The notes beneath the pieces are model-generated. The model was given only the letters and a program-made list of their open reading frames with translations, did not search any database and was not told the origin of the DNA. DNA of 64,000 nt from Streptomyces venezuelae. GTDB lineage: Bacteria > Actinomycetota > Actinomycetes > Streptomycetales > Streptomycetaceae. Of this stretch, positions 33,184 through 42,145 are shown piece after piece (within the stretch, counting starts at the first letter, position 1; each line of letters opens with the position of its first letter). Where the stretch lies: positions 3,827,501 through 3,891,500 of the forward strand of contig NZ_CP029190.1 of assembly GCF_008642295.1 (NCBI RefSeq). The letters run 5' to 3'. The translations under genes and the position numbers were made by a program.

Positions 33184-33489
33184 ATGTTCGCGAGGCTGAG
33201 CACGTACCAGGGTTCACCGGTTCCGGCGAAAGGAGACCTGGCCGCGAAATCCGAGGCGATCGTCCAGCCGGTCAGGGACGCTCCCGGCTTCCGGGGCGTC
33301 TACTACCTCGTCGACCGGGCCTCGGGACAGGCTGCATCCCTGACCCTGTGGGAGGACGAAGCGGCGATGCAGGCGAGCGAGGAACAGGCCGCCCGGATCC
33401 GGGAGGAAGCCGCAGAGCGCGAGGGGCAGCGGATCCTCTCCGTCGAACACTTCGAAGTGGCCTTCAGCTTCGAACCACCACCCATGTGA
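33184..33489 (+). CDS. Dimeric alpha/beta-barrel (ABM-like) small protein
   Basis: The 101-aa protein looks like a ferredoxin-fold dimeric barrel: FARLSTYQGSPVPAKGDL, FRGVYYLVDRASGQAASLTLWEDEAAMQASEEQAARIREEA, HFEVAF. Such proteins are monooxygenase or stress-type small enzymes; no catalytic residues can be assigned. AGGAAGGAG precedes the ATG at 33184. Confidence 0.78.
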   Translation: MFARLSTYQGSPVPAKGDLAAKSEAIVQPVRDAPGFRGVYYLVDRASGQAASLTLWEDEAAMQASEEQAARIREEAAEREGQRILSVEHFEVAFSFEPPPM

Positions 33490-33572
33490 CCCGGATCACT
33501 CCGCGCACCCGATGAGTCCGCCCTCCCGCACCGGTCTTACCTGCAACAGGAACCGACCGGAAGGCGCAGGAC

Positions 33573-33806
33573 ATGACCGACACCACTCCCAAGACTCCCA
33601 AGTCTCCCAAGGGCCCGGCCAGTTACTTCCCCTCCATCGAGAAGAAGTACGGCCGCCCGATCGCGGAATGGAAGGACCTCATCCGCTCCGCCCCCCAGAC
33701 CAGGCACATGGAACTCGTCTCCTGGCTCAAGACCGAACACGGCCTGGGCCACGGCCACGCCAACGCCCTGGTGGCCCACACCCTGGCCGAACACCACCCG
33801 TCCTGA
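33573..33806 (+). CDS. DUF4287 domain protein
   Basis: The 77-aa protein starts with a Thr/Pro/Lys-rich head (TTPKTPKSPKGP) and then has a compact helical domain (YFPSIEKKYGRPIAEWKDLIRS ... HMELVSWLKTEHGLGHGHANALVAH) that matches DUF4287. The family is often found with DUF5655; function is unknown. It converges on the GlxA-type regulator. Confidence 0.85.
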   Translation: MTDTTPKTPKSPKGPASYFPSIEKKYGRPIAEWKDLIRSAPQTRHMELVSWLKTEHGLGHGHANALVAHTLAEHHPS

Positions 33807-33819
33807 CCCCGCCGGCCCC

Positions 33820-34767
33820 TCAGGCCAGGCGCCGGGTGAACGCCGCGCGGTATGCGCTGGGGGTCAGGCCGGTGTGCCGGGACAGGTGCCGGCGCAGGGA
33901 GTCGGTGGTGGCGAGACCGCTGAAGTGGGCAACCCGGTCCATCGGCAGGCCGGTTGTCTCCAGAAGCTCCTGGGCTCGGATCACCCGCTGGTGGAGCAGC
34001 CATTGCAGTGGGCTGAGACCGGTTTCCGCATGGAACCTGCGGGTCAGGGTGCGCACGCTGATCCGCGCATGGGCCGCGAGACCGGCCCGGTCCAGCGGCT
34101 CGTGCAGCCGCTCCAGTGCCCAACTGCGCGTCCCGGCCAGCGATGTGCCGGTCTCCGCCGGCACCGGGGTCTCGATGAACTGCGCTTGACCGCCGGGCCG
34201 TACCGGTGCCGCCACGACAAGGCGGGCGACGGCGTTGGCCGTTGCGGCCCCGTAGTCGAGGCGTACCAGGTGCAGGCACAGGTCGATGCCGGCGGAGAGT
34301 CCGGCGGAGCTGAAGAGGTTGCCGTCCTGGACGTACAGCACATCGGGGTGGAGCTCCACGGAGGGGAAACGGCGGGAGAACTCCGCCGACTTGGCCCAGT
34401 AGGTGGTGGCGCGGCGCCCGTCGAGCAGCCCGGCCCGGGCGAGTACGAAGGCTCCGGTGCAGATGGACGCGATGCGCCGGCCGTCCGCCGCCGCGCGGCG
34501 CAGTGCGGTGAGGACGCGCGGATCGATGTCCTCGCGGGCAGAGGTGCCGGTGACGATGACGGTGTCGGCACCGTCGACGGCCTCCAGGCCGTGCGGGACC
34601 GTGATGGCCAGGCTTCCGCCGGTGGCGACCGCCCCGGGCCGGGCGGCGCAGATGCGCACCTCGTAGCCGGGGGCACCGTCGACCGAGGTCGCACCGAACA
34701 CCAGCTCGGGGATGGACAGGTCGAAGGTGGTCGCCGGCGGGACGACGACGACCGCGATGCGGTGCAT
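33820..34767 (-). CDS. GlxA family AraC-type transcriptional regulator
   Basis: The 315-aa regulator has an N-terminal DJ-1/PfpI-like amidase domain (IVVVPPATTFDLSIPELVFG, IASICTGAFVLARAGLLDGRRATTYW) and a C-terminal pair of AraC HTHs (ISVRTLTRRFHAETGLSPLQWLLHQRVIRAQELLETTGLPMDRVAHFSGL). The Cys in SICTGAF occupies the DJ-1 nucleophile position, but these regulators usually do not act as enzymes. It is divergent from an NAD-dependent epimerase-like gene, its likely target, across a 116-bp region with an inverted repeat. Confidence 0.93.
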   Translation of the reverse strand: MHRIAVVVVPPATTFDLSIPELVFGATSVDGAPGYEVRICAARPGAVATGGSLAITVPHGLEAVDGADTVIVTGTSAREDIDPRVLTALRRAAADGRRIASICTGAFVLARAGLLDGRRATTYWAKSAEFSRRFPSVELHPDVLYVQDGNLFSSAGLSAGIDLCLHLVRLDYGAATANAVARLVVAAPVRPGGQAQFIETPVPAETGTSLAGTRSWALERLHEPLDRAGLAAHARISVRTLTRRFHAETGLSPLQWLLHQRVIRAQELLETTGLPMDRVAHFSGLATTDSLRRHLSRHTGLTPSAYRAAFTRRLA

Positions 34768-34801
34768 GGCCCGAACCTCCGGAGAGTTGGCATTCGGGCC
34801 A

Positions 34802-34833
34802 CTACCTTACGGATCACGCGGGACCGAAGGTAG
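34802..34833. promoter_or_regulatory. Inverted repeat between the AraC-type regulator and its divergent gene
   Basis: CTACCTT (34802-34808) and AAGGTAG (34827-34833) are perfect 7-bp arms 18 bp apart, centred in the 116-bp divergent region. The spacing (25 bp arm start to arm start) places the arms on nearly the same face of the helix. It is a reasonable operator candidate. Confidence 0.4.
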
Positions 34834-34883
34834 GGAGCACACCTCAGCACCACCGTCCACCACCGCACCCAGGGAGACCACCC

Positions 34884-35816
34884 GTGTCCTTGCACGTCAT
34901 CGTCGGAGCCGGAGCCACCGGATCGGCCACCGCCCGCTTGCTGGCCGCCGCCGGTGAGCGGGTCCGGCTCGTCAGCCGCCGCGGCGGCGGCCCGGAGCAC
35001 GAGCTGATCGAACGGGTCGCCGCCGACGCCACCGACACGGCGCGGCTCGTCGAACTGGCCCGCGGCGCAGCGGTGGTGTTCAACTGCGCGATGCCGCCCT
35101 ACGACCGCTGGCCCGCCGAGTTCCCGCCGCTGGGAGCCGCCGTGCTGGCCGCGGCCGAACGCGTGGGCGCGGACTACGTCATGCTCGGCAACACGTACGG
35201 CTACGGCCCCGTCGAGGGACCCGTCACCGAAGGCCTTCCCATGGCACCGAGCAGCACCAAGGGCGCGGTCCGGGCCCGGATGTGGGAGGAGGCCCTGGCC
35301 GCCCACGACGCCGGCCGGGTCCGGGTGACGGAGGTCCGGGCCAGTGACTACCTCGGTGCGGGCGCGCTCTCGCCGTTCACGCTCATGGTCGGGGCGCAGG
35401 TCCTGGCCGGTTCGCCCGCCTCCTACCCCGGTGATCTCGACGCCCCGCACAGCTGGACCTACACCGGCGATGCGGCCCGTACCCTCGTCGCTGCAGCGGG
35501 CAGCGAGCGCTCCTGGGGCCGGGCCTGGCACGTGCCCTCCACGTCCGAATCGCCGGTGCGCGAGCTGGCCGCGCAGCTGGCCGCGGCGGCTGCCGCACCC
35601 GGGCCGAGGCTGATCCGTATGACGCGCGAGGAGCTGGAACGGGTCGGCCGGACGGACTCGGTCATGGCGGAGTTCCCGGAGATGCTCTACCTGTACGACC
35701 GGCCCAGCATCCTCGACGCCGCCGCCACCGCACGGGCCCTGGGCATCACCCCGAGCCCGCTGGGCGAGGTCCTCGCCGAGATGGCTGCGGACCACGAGGC
35801 AGGCCCGGGCCGCTGA
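34884..35816 (+). CDS. NAD-dependent epimerase/dehydratase-like SDR protein
   Basis: The 310-aa extended-SDR protein has the Rossmann motif VIVGAGATGSATARLLAAAG and a later NTYGYGPVEGPVTE where the catalytic Tyr region would be, but a clear YxxxK is not seen, so it may be an atypical SDR or NmrA-like sensor. The GTG start at 34884 is the only good one. The stop codon lies in the loop of a terminator hairpin. It is probably controlled by the divergent GlxA-type regulator. Confidence 0.85.
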   Translation: MSLHVIVGAGATGSATARLLAAAGERVRLVSRRGGGPEHELIERVAADATDTARLVELARGAAVVFNCAMPPYDRWPAEFPPLGAAVLAAAERVGADYVMLGNTYGYGPVEGPVTEGLPMAPSSTKGAVRARMWEEALAAHDAGRVRVTEVRASDYLGAGALSPFTLMVGAQVLAGSPASYPGDLDAPHSWTYTGDAARTLVAAAGSERSWGRAWHVPSTSESPVRELAAQLAAAAAAPGPRLIRMTREELERVGRTDSVMAEFPEMLYLYDRPSILDAAATARALGITPSPLGEVLAEMAADHEAGPGR

Positions 35817-35826
35817 CCCGGGCCTG
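35800..35826. terminator. Terminator overlapping the stop codon of the SDR gene
   Basis: CAGGCCCGGG (35800-35809) and CCCGGGCCTG (35817-35826) form a perfect 10-bp stem. The 7-nt loop contains the TGA stop of the SDR gene. It also lies 39 bp past the stop of the convergent oxidoreductase. Confidence 0.75.
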
Positions 35827-35864
35827 CGTGCGGGAGCCGATGGCGGGGCAGGGCGGGGGCGGGG

Positions 35865-37085
35865 TCAGGCCGCCGCCTCCGTCCGAGTGCGGCTGCTGCG
35901 GGTCTCCTCTCGTACGACGCGCCGGCGCCGGGACGGCATGCCCACGGTCGGGTTGGCGACGCCCCAGGCCGCGCCCTTGCAGATCAGTTCCTTGTAGACG
36001 GCGGCCACCCGGCCGGTCAGGGCCCTGTCGACTGCCCGGTCGTCGGCGGTGACGAACTGGATCAGGCCCTCCCTGCGGCCGAGGGAGATGCACTGCTGGT
36101 AGTAACGGATGCCGACGTGGGGGACCTTGGTGCCGGCGAGACGGGCGGCGATGGCGTCGGCGGCCTGCCAGGCCATGGGGACGCCCGAGGCGCAGGACAT
36201 GCGGAGGGGCTTGCCGCCCGGGCCGATGGCCATCGCGGCGTCCCCCACGGCGTACACGTCCGGGTGCGAGAGCGAGCGCATGGTGGTGTCGACCGCGATC
36301 CGGCCGCTGTCGGTGAGCTCCAGGGCGGTGGCCCGGGCGATCGGGTGGACGGCGAAACCGGTGGTCCAGACCGTGGCCGCGGAGGGGATGGTCCGGCCGT
36401 CGGCGGTGGTGACGCCGTCCGCCTCCACCGCGTCGACCGCGGCGTGTTCGTGGACGGTGATGCCGAGCCCGTCCACCACCTTCCGCAGGTGGGAGCGGCC
36501 CTTCTCCGAGAGCCAGTCGCCGAGGGCGCCGTGGGCGGCCAGGGCGACATCGAGGTCCGGGCGGGCCTCGGCGATCTCGGTCGCGGCCTCCAGGCCGGTC
36601 AGGCCGCCGCCGACCACGACCACCGGGCGGCCGGCGTCCAGGGCGGCCAGCCGGTCGCGGAGGCGGAGGGCGCCGGGGCGGCTGGAGACCTCGTGGGCGT
36701 ATGCGGCGGTGCCGGGGACACCCCCGTGGTTCCAGCCGCTGCCGAGGGCGTACACCAGAGTGTCGTACTCCAGCGTGTCGTACTTCAGGTCCTCCCGGCC
36801 GGGGCCGTTCGGGGCGGCGACCGTCACCGCCTTGCGGTCCACATCCACGGCGGTGACCTGCGCGAGCTTCAGTTCCACGCCCGTGCCCGCGAACATCTCG
36901 CCGAACGGCCGGGGCGTGAGGTCCTGGCCGGCGGCGAGCTGGTGCAGCCGGACGCGCTCGACGAAGTCGGGCTCGGGGTTGACGAGGGTGATGGTGACGT
37001 CCTCGCGGTGCAGCCGCCTGGCGAGGCGGCCGGCGGCGATGGCACCGGTGTAGCCGGCTCCGAGGACGACGATGCGGTGCTGCAT
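35865..37085 (-). CDS. FAD/NAD(P)-dependent oxidoreductase (NDH-2-like)
   Basis: The 406-aa protein has an N-terminal FAD site (IVVLGAGYTGAIAAGRLARRL), a central NAD(P) site (PVVVVGGGLTGLEAATEIAEARPD) and the FAD C-terminal motif HPDVYAVGDAAMAIG. It resembles type II NADH dehydrogenase/Nox-like disulfide-reductase-fold enzymes. It lies 120 bp downstream of an ECF41 sigma factor on the same strand. ECF41 loci characteristically contain a carboxymuconolactone decarboxylase, an oxidoreductase or an epimerase as the main target, so this is the likely regulon member. Confidence 0.92.
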   Translation of the reverse strand: MQHRIVVLGAGYTGAIAAGRLARRLHREDVTITLVNPEPDFVERVRLHQLAAGQDLTPRPFGEMFAGTGVELKLAQVTAVDVDRKAVTVAAPNGPGREDLKYDTLEYDTLVYALGSGWNHGGVPGTAAYAHEVSSRPGALRLRDRLAALDAGRPVVVVGGGLTGLEAATEIAEARPDLDVALAAHGALGDWLSEKGRSHLRKVVDGLGITVHEHAAVDAVEADGVTTADGRTIPSAATVWTTGFAVHPIARATALELTDSGRIAVDTTMRSLSHPDVYAVGDAAMAIGPGGKPLRMSCASGVPMAWQAADAIAARLAGTKVPHVGIRYYQQCISLGRREGLIQFVTADDRAVDRALTGRVAAVYKELICKGAAWGVANPTVGMPSRRRRVVREETRSSRTRTEAAA

Positions 37086-37204
37086 GTCCGTGCTCCTGTC
37101 TGGGCGGGGCTGCCGTGGTCCGGCGTGGTGTGTGGTGTCGCCCCTTGAACCGGGCAGCCCCGCATTTCCTGACAGGATCGGAGTGTGACCTGCGCCACTC
37201 TCTT

Positions 37205-38149
37205 TCAGAGGGTGTGGAGCGGGCCCTCCCCGTGGTCCGTGGCCGCCCATTGCCCGTTCGCGCGGCCGAGCTTGTCGGGGTTGGCCTGGGTGCGGAATGC
37301 GGCGATGCCTTCCGCGGTGATCTCCAGGCAGGTGATCCCGACGACCCGGCCGTCCACGACCGCCACGATGGCGGGCCCGCCGTTCGCGGTCGTGGCGTAG
37401 ATCTCGGGCACGCCGCCGACATGGGCGCGCTTGGCCGCGCTGGGCTTGAACAGGCCCCGCATGAACTTCGCCACCGCGAGCGCGCCCTCGAACGCCTTGG
37501 TGCGGGCCGGGACCTTCCCGCCGCCGTCGCCGACCGAGACGGCGTCCTGGGTGAGCAGGCGTACGAGGGGTTCGGTACGGCCGCTGGTCGCCGCGGCCAG
37601 GAACTCCTCGACGATCCTCTGGGCGGCGGCCTCGTCGATCTCGGTGCGCACCTTGCCGTCCGAGATGTGCTTCTTGGCCCGGTGGTAGATCTGCTGGCCG
37701 GCGGCCTCGGTGATGTCGAGGATCTCGGCGATCTCCCGGTGCGGGTAGTCGAAGGCCTCACGCAGTACGTACACCGCCCGTTCGCCCGGCGACAGGCGCT
37801 CCAGCAGGACGAGGACGGCGTACGACACCGACTCGCGCTGCTCGGCGGTGTCGGCCGGGCCGAGCATCGGGTCCCCGGCGAGCAGCGGCTCGGGCAGCCA
37901 CCTCCCGACGTACGTCTCGCGTCGGGCGCGTGCCGAAGTGAGCTGGTTGAGGCACCAGTTGGTGAGGACCTTCGTCAGCCATGCCTCGGGCACCTCGATC
38001 CGCCCGACGTCGGCCGCCTGCCACCGCAGGAACGTCTCCTGCACGGCGTCCTCCGCCTCACTCGCCGAGCCGAGCAGCCGGTAGGCGATGGCCTCCAGCC
38101 GGGGCCTGGCAGTCTCGAACCGGTCCACGTCACGCGTGATCAAGGCCAT
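37205..38149 (-). CDS. ECF41 (SigJ-type) sigma factor with SnoaL-like C-terminal domain
   Basis: The 314-aa sigma factor has regions 2 and 4 (RLLGSASEAEDAVQETFLRW, LSPGERAVYVLREAFDYPHREIAEILDI) followed by a SnoaL/NTF2-like domain of about 110 residues. All three ECF41 hallmark motifs are present: WLPEP after region 2, DGGGK in the SnoaL part and NPDKL near the end. In this group the C-terminal extension, not a separate anti-sigma factor, controls activity. The start MALITRDVDRFE at 38149 is favoured. It lies 21 bp downstream of a secreted-protein gene and upstream of the oxidoreductase. Confidence 0.95.
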   Translation of the reverse strand: MALITRDVDRFETARPRLEAIAYRLLGSASEAEDAVQETFLRWQAADVGRIEVPEAWLTKVLTNWCLNQLTSARARRETYVGRWLPEPLLAGDPMLGPADTAEQRESVSYAVLVLLERLSPGERAVYVLREAFDYPHREIAEILDITEAAGQQIYHRAKKHISDGKVRTEIDEAAAQRIVEEFLAAATSGRTEPLVRLLTQDAVSVGDGGGKVPARTKAFEGALAVAKFMRGLFKPSAAKRAHVGGVPEIYATTANGGPAIVAVVDGRVVGITCLEITAEGIAAFRTQANPDKLGRANGQWAATDHGEGPLHTL

Positions 38150-38170
38150 GCCCGCGATCCTAGGCACCCT

Positions 38171-38956
38171 CTAGGGCACGTCGAAGGCGGGGGCGCTGCC
38201 AAAGGACGTGGTCTCTGTGCCCTCGTGGACGAGGGTCCACTCGCCGGGCGCGCGGGGCGGGGTGGAGGTCAGGACCACACCGCCCCGGCCGGTCGTCAGG
38301 TCGGCGACGGGCTGCCAGGTCGAGCCGCCGTACGGGATGTACTCCAGCCGGACCCCGAGTCCGGCGGGGGCTCCGATGTACCCGCCGTTGTCCCAGTCGG
38401 CGAGGGTCAGGCGGCCGACCACCCCGTGCGGGTAGCCGGGGCGGGGGCGTTTGGGGAACACGTCGATGGTGAGCTGGGACAGCCTCTGGATGCGGACGGA
38501 GTCGAGGTCGCCGGCGGTGACCAGGCCCCCGGAGCCGGTGTGCGGATCGAAGTCGTTGGAGGTGACCAGGGCCCAGAGGCGAAAGGTGCCGGCGTCGGCG
38601 TTGGTCAGCCTGCCGCTGTTCACGGTGAAGGTGAACCGGCAGGTCGCGCGGGTGGGGCTGGTCGGTGTGCAGATGCTGGTGCCGGACGGGGGGCGGTCGG
38701 ACGTGAGATCGGTCGGACCGGGGCCGTCCAGGATCGCCTCGGCGCCGTCGGGCCGGATGCCGGAGTCGTCCTCGGCGACGAACGAGGCGCTGAAGGTCCG
38801 GGATCCCTCCGGGCCCACCGGCACGACCGAGGGGTGGATGGTGCCGGACAGGATGCGCGGCGGGATGGCGCGATCGGCCCGAGCCGCGGTGGGTGCGGCG
38901 AAGAGCGTGAGGGCTGCAACGGCGATGGCGAGGGTGGCGGTGACGGGTCTGCGCAT
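38171..38956 (-). CDS. Secreted protein of unknown function
   Basis: The 261-aa protein has a clear signal peptide (RRPVTATLAIAVAALTLFAAPTAARADRA) and a beta-rich mature part (IPPRILSGTIHPSVVPVGPEGSRTFSASF, RFTFTVNSGRLTNADAG, GEWTLVHEGTETTSFGSAPAFDV), suggestive of Ig-like domains. Two Cys in ICTPTSPTRATCRF may form a disulphide. It sits 21 bp upstream of the ECF41 sigma gene on the same strand. Confidence 0.8.
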   Translation of the reverse strand: MRRPVTATLAIAVAALTLFAAPTAARADRAIPPRILSGTIHPSVVPVGPEGSRTFSASFVAEDDSGIRPDGAEAILDGPGPTDLTSDRPPSGTSICTPTSPTRATCRFTFTVNSGRLTNADAGTFRLWALVTSNDFDPHTGSGGLVTAGDLDSVRIQRLSQLTIDVFPKRPRPGYPHGVVGRLTLADWDNGGYIGAPAGLGVRLEYIPYGGSTWQPVADLTTGRGGVVLTSTPPRAPGEWTLVHEGTETTSFGSAPAFDVP

Positions 38957-39141
38957 GGGAGAACCCCCCTGGAGTGTCCAGTGTCTCGTGCGCACACCGT
39001 AGGGCGGGCTCATCGCCTTGTTGAGGCGGCCGGTGCCGACCGGTACGGGCCCATGACAGTCGGGGCACGCTCGTGACAGCCATGACCCGACGGGCACCTT
39101 CCCACGGCGCGCTGGGCCCAAGCCGTCGGCCCCAGGCCACC

Positions 39142-39164
39142 GCCCCAGGCCATCGGCCTGGGGC
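39142..39164. terminator. Terminator hairpin after the alpha/beta hydrolase operon
   Basis: GCCCCAGGCC (39142-39151) pairs with GGCCTGGGGC (39155-39164) with a 3-nt loop. It lies 25 bp past the stop of the minus-strand hydrolase gene at 39189 and should end the 42.2-39.2 kb operon. A further partial copy of the left arm (CCCCAGGCC) lies 12 bp to its left. Confidence 0.7.
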
Positions 39165-39188
39165 TGCGTCATGGACGGATGCCGGGGC

Positions 39189-40076
39189 TCAGACGCGTTC
39201 GGCCGGGGTGGCGAGGTCCGCCAGGGTGCGGGCCGCCGGTGCCGGGTCGGCCAGCCACTTCAGGTGGCTGCCCGCCAGCGTGCGGACGTCGTACGGGTTC
39301 TCCGGCGTCAGCTCGTTGCCCTCGCGGATCAGCCGGTCCTGCAGGGCGAGGGGCAGGCTCGTGTCGTCGGCCAGGCGGATGTACGTCTTGGGGATGCGGC
39401 CCCAGGTCGCGGCCTGCGCGCGGTCGGCGGAGCCGCCGACGTCCAGGTTCTCGTCCGGCTGGAAGGTGTTCAGGAAGGTGAGGAACTGCTCGTCGGTGCC
39501 GTCGGCGAAGAAGGCCGCCTTGAACGCCGCGAGCGCATCCGGGTCCGCCGTACGGAAGTTGACGCGGAGCAGGCCGAGCTCGGCCGGGTTCCCGGCCAGC
39601 GCCGAAGCGAAGGCGGCGGGGTCGACCGTGGCCATCTCCGGCTCGGCGTAATAGCCGTTGACGTCGAGGCCGACAGGGCACCAGGCCGAGACGTAGACGA
39701 GGCGGTCGATCAGATCCGGGCGGGCGTTGGCCGCGGCCGTGACGGTGACACCGCCGCGGCTGTGGGCGACGAGGATCACGGGGCCGTGCTGCTTGGCCCG
39801 TTCGAGGATCCCGATCAGGTGCGCGGTGTTGTCGGCGAGCGTGACGCCCTTGATCGAGCCGGGCGCGGTGGCCAGCCCCGCGGGGTCCTGGGGGGACTGG
39901 TAGGCGGGGGTGAAGGTCGCCTGGAAGCCGTGGCCGGGCAGGTCGACGGCGACGGAACGGTGGCCGAGGAGGCCCAGTTCCGCCTGGAGGGGCGCGAAGG
40001 AGAAGGAGTTCGCGAAGGCCCCGTGGACCAGTACGAACGTCGGCTGCATCTGTGTACTCACGTGCCGGTTACTCAT
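39189..40076 (-). CDS. Alpha/beta hydrolase
   Basis: The 295-aa hydrolase has the oxyanion segment VLVHGAFANSFSF, the nucleophile elbow VAHSRGGV (Ser in HSRGG) and a late AGSHLKWLADP that supplies the catalytic His. The short form without a signal peptide is cytoplasmic. Its ATG overlaps the stop of the upstream methyltransferase by 8 bp, so the genes are translationally coupled. Its substrate is unknown; in this context an esterase acting on a small molecule is plausible. Confidence 0.9.
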   Translation of the reverse strand: MSNRHVSTQMQPTFVLVHGAFANSFSFAPLQAELGLLGHRSVAVDLPGHGFQATFTPAYQSPQDPAGLATAPGSIKGVTLADNTAHLIGILERAKQHGPVILVAHSRGGVTVTAAANARPDLIDRLVYVSAWCPVGLDVNGYYAEPEMATVDPAAFASALAGNPAELGLLRVNFRTADPDALAAFKAAFFADGTDEQFLTFLNTFQPDENLDVGGSADRAQAATWGRIPKTYIRLADDTSLPLALQDRLIREGNELTPENPYDVRTLAGSHLKWLADPAPAARTLADLATPAERV

Positions 40077-40884
40077 TTCCGGATACTCGTATTCCAGAGG
40101 TTTCGGGGGTCTCACGCAGGACCAGGCAGAGGAAGCCGAAGCTGTCCCGGTACCCGTGCAGCCACTGCGAACGCTGGGTGCCGGCCGTCTCCAGCACCTG
40201 GGCGGCGGCCGGATCGGCCGGGTGGTCCAGAGCCCATGAGGCCAGCGAGCCCCAGCAGGCCCACTCGTACGCGTCCAGCTCACCGCGGGTGCTGACATGG
40301 CCGTGGACGGGGGTCCAGCCGTCGGCGACGACGCGGTCCACCGTGGTCGCCAGGTCGTCGAGGTCACCGAACATCCCGACGGCCGCCGGTGAAGGGGTGC
40401 GGTCCCAGAACGACTCACCGATCAGCACGCGCCCGCCGGGGGCAAGGTGCTTGCGCGCCGCCGCGAGGGTGGGCAGCAGACCGCCGAAGGCGTGTGTGGC
40501 GCCGACGCTGATCACCAGGTCGAACGGCTCCACCGCGACGAAGTCCGCGGCTTCCCGGTGGTGGAGGACCAGGCGCTCGTCGACGCCGAGTCTGCTCGCT
40601 TCCCGGCGGGCCTGGATCAGGGCGACCTCGGAGACGTCGACGCCCTCGGCATGCAGGTGAGGGCGCGTCGACAGAGCTCGCAGAAGCCACTCCGCCGTGC
40701 CGCATCCGAGGTCGAGCACCCGCTCGCCGCGCTGCCCGTTGCCCGGCGCACTGCCCCGCCCGCCGCCCCGCCCGTCGCCCCGCGGGAGGGCGTGTTCGAG
40801 CAGCCGGCCGACCGAGTCGTCGTCGAGCGGAGCCTTGATCGGGTGGCCGGTGTGCGCGATGCCGGAGATCTGCTCGCGGTTCAC
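40069..40884 (-). CDS. SAM-dependent methyltransferase
   Basis: The 271-aa enzyme is a class I methyltransferase: motif I VLDLGCGTAEWLLRAL, motif II region GVDVSEVALIQARREA, and VISVGATHAFGG ... HLAPGGRVLIGESFWD. The GTG start overlaps the glycosyltransferase stop (GTGA), so this is the second of three coupled genes. A Gly/Arg-rich insert lies before motif I (RGDGRGGGRGSAPGNGQRG). The substrate is unknown. Confidence 0.9.
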   Translation of the reverse strand: MNREQISGIAHTGHPIKAPLDDDSVGRLLEHALPRGDGRGGGRGSAPGNGQRGERVLDLGCGTAEWLLRALSTRPHLHAEGVDVSEVALIQARREASRLGVDERLVLHHREAADFVAVEPFDLVISVGATHAFGGLLPTLAAARKHLAPGGRVLIGESFWDRTPSPAAVGMFGDLDDLATTVDRVVADGWTPVHGHVSTRGELDAYEWACWGSLASWALDHPADPAAAQVLETAGTQRSQWLHGYRDSFGFLCLVLRETPETSGIRVSGNE

Positions 40885-42107
40885 CGGTGCGTCTCGCCCG
40901 TGCCGAGGAGCAGCTTCGCGGCCACCGCCGTCCCGTCGCCCCGGACCGTGCCCGCGACGGCCTCCGCCCGGGCCGCGGTCTCGGGGGCGAGCGCCGTTCG
41001 CAGCGCGGCCGACAGGGACTCGAAGGTCGGTACCGGCCCGTCGTGAGCCGCTCCGATGCCCAGTTCGGCGACGCGGGCGGCCCAGTGCGGCTGGTCCACG
41101 AACTGGGGGACCACCACCTGCGGCGCGCCGGCCCGGGCGGCCGTGGTCGTCGTGCCCGCGCCGCCGTGGTGCACGACGGCGGCCACCCGGCGGAAGAGCA
41201 CCTGGTGGCTGACGTCGCCGACGGCGAAGCAGTCGTCCGCGTCGTCGACCAGACCCAGGTCGGCCCAGCCGCGCGAGACGAGGACCCGCCGGCCCTGCGC
41301 CCGGACCGCCTCGACGGTCACCTTGGCGACATCCGTCGCCGCGCGCATGGGCATGCTGCCGAAGCCCACGTACACCGGCGGTGTGCCGGCGTCCAGGAAC
41401 GCCTCCAGGTCGGCCGGCAGCGGGCGTTCGTCGGGCAGGATCCATGCGCCGGTCTGTACGAGGTCGAGGTCGGTCAGCTCCTGCCACGGCCCCAGGACCG
41501 GGTCCGCCGCCAGCCACGGCCGGTCGCCGAAGACGTGGTCGCGGACGTTGTCCACCGGCGGCAGCCCGAGCTCCGCCCGGTGGGCGTTGAGCGGCGCCAG
41601 GTACAGCGCGTTGACCTTCCGGACGTCCAGGTCCCACAGGGCCCGGTTGTCGGACGGGTCGATCCCCTCGGCGGAGATCCCCGGGCCCGGCCGCGGCGAC
41701 GGGAGGTAGTGCGTCGAGGGCATCTCGAACGGGTGGAAGCAGGCGTATACGTACCGGATGCCCAGCTTCTCGGCCACCGACCGGGCGCCCGCCGGCATCA
41801 GGCCGGTCGCCACCAGCACATCGCATCCCTCGGCAGCCTCGGCGATCGTGCCGAAGTGCCCTGCGACCAGCTCGGCCGCGAACTCGGTGGCGAAGTCGGG
41901 CGACGGCGGCGCGCCGGTCACCAGGGGGCGCACCGCACGGCCGAACGGCACGTGCTCCACCCCGACATCGGCCAGCAGCCGGGCGAACTCCTCGTCCGGA
42001 GGGGCGCACACCCGTACCTCCGCGCCGAGCTTCCGCAGCTGTGCCGCGAGGGCGGCCGGCGGCATGATGTCGCCGCGCGACCCGTAGGCCGTGATCAGCA
42101 CGCGCAT
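40881..42107 (-). CDS. GT1-family glycosyltransferase, macrolide-type (MGT)
   Basis: The 408-aa enzyme has the GT-B fold of macrolide and aglycone glycosyltransferases: the start MRVLITAYGSRGDIMPPAALA, the donor loop VYVGFGSMP and the C-terminal UDP-sugar box VHHGGAGTTTTAARAGAPQVVVP. Related enzymes (OleD, MgtA) inactivate macrolides by glucosylation; others decorate natural products. It opens a run with methyltransferase and hydrolase genes, consistent with tailoring or detoxification. Confidence 0.9.
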   Translation of the reverse strand: MRVLITAYGSRGDIMPPAALAAQLRKLGAEVRVCAPPDEEFARLLADVGVEHVPFGRAVRPLVTGAPPSPDFATEFAAELVAGHFGTIAEAAEGCDVLVATGLMPAGARSVAEKLGIRYVYACFHPFEMPSTHYLPSPRPGPGISAEGIDPSDNRALWDLDVRKVNALYLAPLNAHRAELGLPPVDNVRDHVFGDRPWLAADPVLGPWQELTDLDLVQTGAWILPDERPLPADLEAFLDAGTPPVYVGFGSMPMRAATDVAKVTVEAVRAQGRRVLVSRGWADLGLVDDADDCFAVGDVSHQVLFRRVAAVVHHGGAGTTTTAARAGAPQVVVPQFVDQPHWAARVAELGIGAAHDGPVPTFESLSAALRTALAPETAARAEAVAGTVRGDGTAVAAKLLLGTGETHR

Positions 42108-42145
42108 TTCGTCATTCTCGTTTCTGTGTATGTACGGGGACGTAG

